A DNA stretch of 64,000 bases from Petrosia ficiformis (lineage: Eukaryota > Porifera > Demospongiae > Haplosclerida > Petrosiidae): assembly GCA_947044365.1 (NCBI GenBank), contig OX345641.1, forward strand, positions 3,385,460 through 3,449,459, written 5' to 3'. The notes below the pieces were generated by a model that saw only the letters and a program-made list of their open reading frames with translations, searched no databases and was not told the origin of the DNA. The position numbers and the translations under genes were made by a program. Shown here one piece after another: positions 56,800 through 64,000 of this stretch. Position 1 is the first letter of the stretch, and every line of letters starts with the position of its first letter.

Positions 56800-57700
56800 A
56801 AAAAGAATATATAAATAGTTATAAATAAAATAAAAGATCAGTAGTAGTATGATAACAGATACACTTGCAATATCAATTAGTACAATCACAGCCACTCCTC
56901 TGTGCTGTTTTATTATTGGTTTGACTTATTCTTGGCTAGTAGTAATAGATGGTAGTTTTGTTTGTTGGGTCAACACATGGGGGGAGGGGGAAGAGTGTTG
57001 TAAACTAACTAACTAGTGATATCATAGCTCAAAATACACATAAAAAGGTCACTCAAACACACTAAATAATGTGTGGGATTTAAACCATGATGACATCCAC
57101 AATGGGATATGATAATTGAAGATCCTACAGCATTCTCATTAACTAAAATGTGTACTTACTTCTTCATGGGAAGTACTTTTAAACAGTTATTTAATTAATA
57201 GGTAATGTACGTAGCCTACTATATATAACTGTTGATGAGAAAATTGGCCATTAGTCACATTTTGCTTAGCTTGAAAAATTGGGTATAAGCACACATATCT
57301 AGGAAGATAAATACTTGCTCTTCCTGGATACCAATGTACACATGTAGGTGCATTCAACCAAAAGTACTAGTTTTAATGGTCCACTTTCTCATCCATAGCC
57401 ACACACATGAATAATAAAATATGTATACACAATTATGAATAAAAATTTTAACTGACATGACTATCATCATCATTATCTTCCGCTTGTTTATTGCACACAA
57501 TGCTTCAGAATTTTCTTGATATTAGGTTCTATGTTTTTTTTTGTGAGGGGAAGCTAGGTCATTCGGAATGATTGGTAGCTTAACAAATGTTGTTATAAAA
57601 AAATATATCCCTCTATAGTATAATAACCATATGCAAAAATGATATTATAATTTAATTTAGTGTATACAGAAACAATATTTATGAATTTAACACACTATAT
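56800..57700. other. Breakpoint region between PREP exon 6 and the gene array
   Basis: 57030-57480 resembles 61255-62050, a 3' flank of the fibrinogen-like array (landmark CACATGAATAATAAAATATG against CATACATGAATAATCAAAAT). PREP exon 5 should be here if exon 6 had its normal neighbour; it is absent. Confidence 0.5.
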
Positions 57701-57705
57701 TTGAC

Positions 57706-58242
57706 TTGTCTGGGGACCCGCCCCTTCACAATGAGGAAGGGTCTGGCAACATGCGTATTCACAAGTTGTCACCGTAGCAGGATTTCTGCTACGCTTTGAT
57801 CTAACCGATCATGGGCGTGTGCTTTTAGTTAATTAATTAAAATGGAAGATATTATCAAGCAGGCTGGGATACGATGCTATCAAGCCAGAACAGCTAAAAG
57901 TTGTTTCGCACTTCTTAAAAGGAAAAGATTGTTTTGTTATTTTACCAACTGGATATGGTAAAAGCCTTTGTTTTGCCCTTCTTCCACTTGTTTTCAACAC
58001 TTTGAGAAGTACCAGTTCCTCCATCGTGATTGTTGTGACTCCCTTAATATCTGTAATGCAAGGCATGGTTGAAGAATACCAGTCTCGAGGTCTGAAAGCT
58101 ACACACACACACACGGGAACGCCAAACGTGCATCTACATAATACAACTATAATTAAAAATTCTTCACATTCCACTGTGACAACTTGTGATTACGCATGTT
58201 GCCAGACCCTTCCTCGTTGCGAAGGGGTGGGTCTCCAAACTA
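57706..58242 (+). mobile_element. MULE-like element with captured RecQ helicase fragment
   Basis: 67-bp terminal inverted repeats (57706-57772 and 58176-58242) align without gaps, 60 of 67 identical; ends are TTGTCTGGGGACCC and TAGTTTGGAGACCC. A perfect 9-bp direct repeat ATATTTGAC abuts both (57697-57705, 58243-58251). Long TIRs with 9-bp duplication are typical of Mutator-like elements, and a gene fragment between them is the Pack-MULE arrangement (family knowledge). It has no transposase. Confidence 0.85.
57842..58107 (+). pseudogene. RecQ-type DNA helicase fragment inside the MULE-like element
   Basis: After ATG-GAAGATATTATCAAG (MEDIIKQ), one extra base shifts to the frame LGYDAIKPEQLKVVSHFLKG, then KDCFVILPTGYGKSLCFALL (Walker A, GYGKS), PLVFN, then SSIVIVVTPLISVMQGMVEE. 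This is the start of a superfamily 2 helicase domain of RecQ type (motifs 0, I and Ia). Only about 85 residues are present, with no intron, followed by a (CACA)n and the right TIR. Confidence 0.75.
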
Positions 58243-58362
58243 ATATTTGACAGGAAGTATGTCAATATTATTAACAATTAGTGTTGCCTTAGTTGAGTAA
58301 CTAGTGCAATAACTCTCAAATTTGGCCAAATGCACTTTGGTAGTTAACTAAAACAAAAATGT

Positions 58363-59364
58363 TTACTTCACATATATTTCAATTATATCCAGAGGTGTGT
58401 CTTCATTCGATAACCCTTCATTACCACACACCCTTAACTCAATATTATCAGTAGTAGTCTCATTCAATGTCTTAAGAAACCATGGCATGTTAGGATTAGT
58501 ACAACAAGTAGACTCAGGTCCTTTACAATTCTGTCCATCCCATAGTGGATCAAAAGGATAAAGAATGTAAGACCAAGAGCTATATGTACCTGATTCACAA
58601 TAGTAATCATTACCAACAAAAGAAGGAGGAAGAGGTGCATAACTACCACTGTTACGTGGACAACCCCATAAACCTAGGTGTGTTTCAGCCCATCCTCCTA
58701 TATATGTCCAGATATGTTGACGAGGATTACTACCATATGTTATTGAAACACCATCAACATAATATGAGTCAATGTTACTAGTTCCTGTGTTAAAACCATC
58801 AGGTGTGCCAAACTGGTATCCTCTCACTTGTCCACAAACTTTAGTGTAATTTAGACCATAGGTGGAAAAGATGGTTGAGTCACAACCTGCTCCAGAACGT
58901 CCACAAACATCATGATTGATATTACTATATCCTCTTTGAGTCAATCCAGAGAGACAAGTAGTACCAGGTTCAGTCATGTTGAGATCAGCCACTCTTGTCC
59001 ATCCTCCCTCTTCATCACAGTTGATCCCCTCCATGTCACAATAGACAGTGACAATACTTCCATTAGTCAGTGTGATATTGTAACATCCTGATATAGCACT
59101 GGGAAAAACTTGATGTATTTGTGGACAAGAATTATTGTAGAACTGGAAACAAGATTTTGGTAGGTCAGAGGGACAAATGATGAACGTAAGTTGGTTTCTT
59201 TTCTGAATCTTGAAAGTATTTCTGATATTACCGAGATTACAACAATGTTGTTCATATAGTGAGGGTTGACATTGACTATTACAATCACTCATACAGTAGT
59301 TATCCTCTCCATTACTGACAGTAATAAGTTCAGTAATCAAAATTACAAGTATTATAAGATACAT
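58363..59364 (-). CDS. Secreted fibrinogen-like protein, copy 10
   Basis: 333 aa, intact. It has the shorter CGRSGAGCDST segment shared with copies 3 and 12 in place of CGQPNPSSGGCDST. Loop 1 is TYIGGWAETHLGLWG and loop 2 is TYSSWSYILYP. The conserved CPCN is CPRN here, so one cysteine of a presumed disulfide is lost. It also has CLSGLTQRGY and NSQCQPS for NSQRQPS, adding a cysteine near the N-terminus. The open frame and good promoter argue it is expressed, but folding may be affected. Confidence 0.85.
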   Translation of the reverse strand: MYLIILVILITELITVSNGEDNYCMSDCNSQCQPSLYEQHCCNLGNIRNTFKIQKRNQLTFIICPSDLPKSCFQFYNNSCPQIHQVFPSAISGCYNITLTNGSIVTVYCDMEGINCDEEGGWTRVADLNMTEPGTTCLSGLTQRGYSNINHDVCGRSGAGCDSTIFSTYGLNYTKVCGQVRGYQFGTPDGFNTGTSNIDSYYVDGVSITYGSNPRQHIWTYIGGWAETHLGLWGCPRNSGSYAPLPPSFVGNDYYCESGTYSSWSYILYPFDPLWDGQNCKGPESTCCTNPNMPWFLKTLNETTTDNIELRVCGNEGLSNEDTPLDIIEIYVK

Positions 59365-59403
59365 TATGAAGAAGTATTATGAAATCGATATATGATTTCT
59401 TCA

Positions 59404-59441
59404 TATATATACATATCTTGGAAATAATTATATTCCTGAAT
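59404..59441 (-). promoter_or_regulatory. Shared family promoter of copy 10
   Basis: A TATATATA box at 59404-59411; the palindrome is one base off (ATTCCTGAAT) at 59432-59441. Confidence 0.5.
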
Positions 59442-59449
59442 GGGATATT

Positions 59450-60290
59450 ATGTTATGTTGATTATTTTAAATTTTGTTGAGTCTTTCTTGGATATGTAAG
59501 CAAAACATTTCAGAATACACATTACATCATATACTACATAATTAGAATACTATTACTAACATACATACTGTAGACTATATCTATAATGTGCATATACATA
59601 CATGTATTATATAATAATAGTATCCAAATAGTAGTTATCCTCTCAATGATATGTATTAATGTACATATGTAAGTTATAGTTGTATGATTAACAAATTGAA
59701 TTAATGTTGTCTCAAAATTAGGATGTGATAACTTTATAAGTACTATATTATATAGTAAGTTTACTTAATTATAACTCCATTATGACATTTAACTATTTAG
59801 CTATTGTGTAGATATAATAACTTATTATAATTAAGTATACATGTACATGTAGTTATTTATTGTACAAACATGAATTATTTTCATAGTGGCTCTGTTTGAG
59901 CTGCCCACTGTTTTAGTCACTATATTTAGAAATATTCTCAGCACTATGAAATTATAAAATTGTAATTAATACCTATAAATTATGATGTAATGAACTCCGA
60001 CAAATACATGTAGTATAGTACAGTATAGTACAGTATAGTTTAGTACAGTATAGTACAGTATAGTTTAGTACAGTATAGTGTAGTATGTATTGTACTATAC
60101 TATACTATACTATACTGTACTGTATTGTATTGTACTGTACTGTATTGTACTGTACTGTACTACATGTGTGTATAGTATACACACATGTAGTACAGTACAG
60201 TACAGTAACTATATGAAAATGGTGAAGGTAAAATATTGTTATTATTATTCCAAAGTTAAGTTAAGTTGTACTTACTGTCATATTACATAA
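59450..60290. other. Intergenic with a pentamer hairpin tract
   Basis: 59450-59700 is the 5' flank shared with copy 2. 60010-60205 consists of TAGTA/CAGTA pentamers in one orientation, then the complementary TACTA/TACTG pentamers, then a short return: an extended inverted array that can fold back on itself. No gene. Confidence 0.65.
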
Positions 60291-60296
60291 TATTAC

Positions 60297-60440
60297 TTAA
60301 CATAATTATATTTCCAAAGGTGTGTCTTCATCAGGTATATTGTAGCCCTTCATTCCTACACTATGTCCTACACACTCTCAACTCAATATTATCAGTAGTA
60401 GTCTCATTCAATGTCTTAAGAAACCATGGCATGTTAGGAT
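60297..60440 (-). pseudogene. Fibrinogen-like 3' stub (copy 11)
   Basis: It covers about the last 45 codons, from FLKTLNETTTDNIELRVC to the C-terminus, with a ~25-nt insertion near 60340 and loss of the IEIYVK frame. It is cut off at 60441 by the start of a hAT-like element; the rest of the gene is not found beyond it. Confidence 0.75.
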
Positions 60441-61046
60441 TAGTGTTGCACTGATAACAGATCACCATTTCCTCTGTATATCCTTATCAGTTTAACACTA
60501 CTGGTATTACAGATAGATGTTTGCACATGCACAGTACCACGTGTCAATAAGGTTTCTTTTAGTACTGTTGTTTATTTTGATTGGCGAAGCAATTGTTTAT
60601 ATGGAAATACTATGATGTTTGAGAAGACACCAAAGTTGCCATCTGTAAAACATGTTATCAGTCTGTTTCAAGAGTAGGAAAATCCACAAAGACAAGAACT
60701 GAGTACAAGAGCTGGTAATGATAAAATAAATGAAGAAAGCTTCAAACAGGAACAGACAATCTTCAAGTAAATCCATGCAGCTTTCTTTTGATGAAACCCT
60801 TGAAAGACTAGGAAAGTATTAATAAACTTATGGCACTTTTAATTTTGTTGTGTTTAATAGTGGTAACAATATTCTGATATTAGATTTGCAAATACTCAGT
60901 TTTATTCAATTTATTAATTTAATCATGTGATCAGAAAAATATACTCCTGAACTTCATTTTAATATTGGATCAGTGTATTGGCTATTATTGGTTCTTTAAT
61001 ATTGGCTATTGGAATATAAGTTAAAATCAATATCGGTGTAACACTA
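60441..61046 (+). mobile_element. 606-bp hAT-like element with BED-finger remnant
   Basis: Ends TAGTGTTGCACTGATA and, read inwards from the right, TAGTGTTACACCGATA. Flanking 8-mers GTTAGGAT and GTTAGGAA agree at 7 of 8. The interior has a degenerate frame DTKVAICKTCYQSVSRVG (60630-60685), which looks like the C-x-x-C half of a BED zinc finger, then FKQEQTIFK-type pieces. It is an internally deleted hAT. Confidence 0.65.
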
Positions 61047-61059
61047 GTTAGGAAACTAA

Positions 61060-62750
61060 TCTCATTATTCATGTCTTCAATAATCACAAATATGTGAATT
61101 ACCTTTGCTTCAGAGAAAACATGAAATTGAATTATGACAACAATAATAATTGTGGTCTGATGAAGAGAGGGTCCTGTGCAGGCCACACTCGTTATAAGTG
61201 CAATAATGCAAGTACTTTAAATTGCTAGATCCATAAATGGGAGAAGTGTTGCATGTAAACTAACTTCATGTACATGTAAAAGGGTCACCTGAACACAGAA
61301 ACAAAGTGTGGAATTTTAAACAATAGAATGCACAATACTAATCTTCCGTAATTTGAGGTATGGTCCTACAGTGCACAATAGTAATCTTGAGTAATTTGGG
61401 GTATAGTCCTACAGTGCACAATAGTAATCTTCAGTAATTTGGGATATAGTCCTACAGTGCACAATAGAATCTTCAGTAATTTGGGATATAGTCCTACAGT
61501 GCACAATAGTAATCTTCAGTAATTTGGGATATAGTCCTACAGTGCACAATAGTAATCTTCAGTAATTTGACTACAGTGCACAATAGTAATCTTCAGTAAT
61601 TTGGGGTATAGTCAGTCGTACAGTGCACAATAGTAATCTTCAGTAATTTGGGGTATAGTCCTACAGTGCACAATACTAATCTTTAGTAATTTGGGGTATG
61701 GTCCTACAGTGTTGTCATTAAGTAAATGTATACTTCCTTCCTCACAGGAAATAAATAAAATTAATAATGATTAATTATGAGGCAATGGATGAGGTAACAG
61801 GAATAATGATAAGATAATTTTGATTAAATGTTTACCTGTAAATGCTCACTATTCTATAATTTTATATTACAACACATCTAAATTAGGTATGTAGGAGGAG
61901 CAATAGTCGCCCTTCTAGAATCAAATGTGAGAAGGCTTTCTGTTGAATATTGAAGGTAAGTATTTGATCAAAATTATTGGGTTTTAATGACCTGTTTTCT
62001 TCCACAGCCACATACATGAATAATCAAAATATGTAAATATGAAAAAACAAGATTGTGGTGTCCAGCATTCAGTAATCATTGCTTGCCTGAATGTATAGCA
62101 AATTGGAATTGCTTAACAAAATGAGTGAAATAACTCTAACCAGGAGTGTGCATCTAGCGATGAAATTAGCTGCTTAGTGGTCAACAGCCCCAAACAGCAG
62201 AAATGAGCTCTAGGAATGCATGCTCAGGAATTGGTGGAGGGTGTGGCTAGCAAGAGTTATTATATAAGCAAAAATATGTTATTTACATGTAAGTTACCAA
62301 AGAAAGTCCGATATTCACTTTCCATGTTAATTGACAGAATACATGCCCAAACTACTATTCTGGTGCCGCATTAACAGCCCAACAAATTCTAATTTCCAAC
62401 ACCCCTGTCTAACTCAATAAAATAAAGTTTGGTCAATAATACTTTAGTTAAAATAAAACATTTGCATGGTAAGTTTAATTAATAGTTGTCATCATTTTTA
62501 ATACCAAACAAGTATTACTTAACATATATATTAACATTTGTGAATGTTTGACAGCAAAGTGTGAAAAATCTTACTAACTACTTCCAATTTGAGTTGTTTA
62601 ACAAAATGAGTGAAATAACTCTACAACTAACTAAAACAAAAGACATTAGACAAAAGCATTTTCGTAAGTTAACTAAAACTGAAATTTAACATTTTAGTAG
62701 TATTTAAGATAGTGTATACCTTTAACTAAAGTTGTCATTATTGTCATATC
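61060..62750. other. Intergenic 3' flank of copy 12
   Basis: It holds the 43-bp tandem repeat, a block like 57030-57480, and 62460-62758, which matches 8230-8545 (3' flank of copy 3). No gene seen. Confidence 0.55.
61331..61712. repeat. 43-bp tandem repeat, about nine copies
   Basis: The unit is GCACAATAGTAATCTTCAGT, AATTTGGGGTATAGTCCTAC, AGT. Copies differ by small indels (for example a 12-nt loss near 61568 and an extra TCAG near 61612). Confidence 0.9.
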
Positions 62751-62758
62751 AAACGACT

Positions 62759-63766
62759 TTACTTAATACATATTTCAATTATATCCAGAGGCGTGTCTTC
62801 ATTCGATAACACTTCATCACCACACACTCTCAACTCAATATCATCAGTAGTTATCTCATTCAATGTCTTAAGAAACCATGGCATGTTAGGATTAGTACAA
62901 CAAGTAGACTCAGGTCCATTACAATTCTGTCCATCCCATAGTGGATCATCAACATAACGAATTGAACTAGAAGTTAAATCATTTGAACCTGATTCACAAT
63001 AGTAATCATTACCAACAAAAGAAGGAGGAGGAGGTGCAAAACTACCATTGTTACATGGACAACCCCAAACATCTACTCGTAATTCAACCCATCCAGCTAC
63101 ATATGTCCAGATATGTTGACGAGGATTACTACCATAAGTTATTGAAACACCATCAACATAATATGAGTCAATGTTACTAGTTCCTGTGTTAAAACCATCA
63201 GGTGTACCAAACTGGTATCCCCTTATTTGTCCACATACTTTGGTGTAATTTAGACTATAGGTGGAAAAGATGATTGAGTCACAACCTGCTCCAGAACGTC
63301 CACAAACATCATGATTGATATCGATATATCCTGTTTGTGTTAATCCAGAGGGACAAGTAGTACCAGGTTCAGTCATGTTGAGGTAAGCTACTCTTGTCCA
63401 TCCTCCCTCTCCATCACAGTTGATCCCCTCCATGTCACAATAGACAGTGACAATATTTCCATTAGTCAGTGTGATATTGTAATATCCTGAGGTAGCACTA
63501 GGATAAACTTGATGTATTTGCAGACAAGAAGCATAATTGTAGAACTGGAAACAAGAATTTGGCAGGTTGGAGGGACAAATGATGAATGTACGTAACTTTC
63601 CATTTCTAAACTTGATAGTATTTCCAATATTTGTGAGATTACAACAATGTTGTTCATATAGTGAGGGTTGACGTTGACTATTACAATCACTCATACAGTA
63701 GTTATCCTCTCCATTACTGACAGTAATTAGTTCAGTAACCAGAATTACAAGTATTATAAGATACAT
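62759..63766 (-). CDS. Secreted fibrinogen-like protein, copy 12
   Basis: 336 aa from the conserved MYLIILV start; a further in-frame ATG three codons upstream (63775) is not conserved in paralogues. Loop 1 is TYVAGWVELRVDVWG and loop 2 is SNDLTSSSIRYV. It is the only copy with ELRV in place of ET at that position. It has the short CGRSGAGCDS segment and ends EICIK where others end EIYVK. Copy 3 is its nearest relative by both coding and 3' flank sequence. All core cysteines are present. Confidence 0.85.
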   Translation of the reverse strand: MYLIILVILVTELITVSNGEDNYCMSDCNSQRQPSLYEQHCCNLTNIGNTIKFRNGKLRTFIICPSNLPNSCFQFYNYASCLQIHQVYPSATSGYYNITLTNGNIVTVYCDMEGINCDGEGGWTRVAYLNMTEPGTTCPSGLTQTGYIDINHDVCGRSGAGCDSIIFSTYSLNYTKVCGQIRGYQFGTPDGFNTGTSNIDSYYVDGVSITYGSNPRQHIWTYVAGWVELRVDVWGCPCNNGSFAPPPPSFVGNDYYCESGSNDLTSSSIRYVDDPLWDGQNCNGPESTCCTNPNMPWFLKTLNEITTDDIELRVCGDEVLSNEDTPLDIIEICIK

Positions 63767-63806
63767 TATGAACAATTATTATGAAATTGTTGCATTAATT
63801 TTTTTC

Positions 63807-63844
63807 TATTTATAGAGATCTTGGAAATAATTATATTCATGAAT
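63807..63844 (-). promoter_or_regulatory. Shared family promoter of copy 12
   Basis: TATAAATA at 63807-63814 and the exact palindrome ATTCATGAAT at 63835-63844, upstream of the ATG. Confidence 0.6.
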
Positions 63845-64000
63845 GTCACATGACATGTCATGCTGACAAACATTGTGGCATGTACATCCAATCTAGTATA
63901 GTAAATACATTAAAAGTATTGCTACACAAAATACTCATAATACTCATGTGGTTGTACGTATATTAAATTAAATCTGACCAGTCTCTATATTTTTCACAGT

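Overview
The window is AT-rich nuclear DNA of an animal, most likely a demosponge (inference from the intronless secreted fibrinogen-like family, the transposon set and the short 50-100 bp introns; a similarity search would settle it). There are no bacterial or viral features. Three layers are visible.

(1) A tandem family of secreted fibrinogen-like genes, all on the minus strand and all single-exon (about 333-338 aa). Seven copies look intact (5558-6574, 16244-17251, 19207-20217, 22645-23655, 38364-39368, 58363-59364, 62759-63766). One has lost its signal peptide (2504-3489). One is split by a hAT transposon (8549-12078), one is a decayed pseudogene (26283-27070), and there are stubs at 43390-43580 and 60297-60440. 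Most copies share a compact promoter: a TATAAATA box about 40-50 bp before the ATG and an ATTCATGAAT palindrome about 20 bp further up. Long stretches of flanking DNA are duplicated with the genes, so the family grew by DNA-level segmental duplication. The coding regions alternate invariant blocks with two hypervariable loops.

(2) A broken, rearranged prolyl endopeptidase (PREP) locus on the minus strand. Exons 1-5 lie at 37372-31593, but exons 6-10 and one later exon lie upstream of them, at 56797-44290. Exon 3 has a 1-nt frameshift, three downstream exons carry in-frame stops, and the catalytic-serine exon is absent.

(3) Many mobile elements. The largest is an 8.65-kb CACTA/EnSpm-like transposon (47920-56569) inside PREP intron 6. 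It has 25-bp terminal repeats starting CACAG, GC-rich subterminal GACGG repeats, a four-exon Tnp2-type transposase, an antisense protein-kinase gene with all core catalytic residues, and a six-exon coiled-coil gene whose long intron holds a 95-bp hairpin minisatellite. Others are a 537-bp MULE-like element (57706-58242) with 67-bp terminal repeats, a perfect 9-bp target duplication and a captured RecQ-type helicase fragment; a 2.5-kb hAT with 5-bp target duplication (8694-11221); a THAP/DDE (ISL2EU-like) pseudogene (39545-41031); two smaller hAT-type elements (42719-43029, 60441-61046); tRNA-derived SINEs; fold-back elements; small palindromic MITEs; and several micro- and minisatellites.

The strongest candidate for something new is the kinase-carrying CACTA-like transposon. 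The MULE-like helicase capture, the permuted PREP pseudogene and the hypervariable fibrinogen-like array are the next most interesting.
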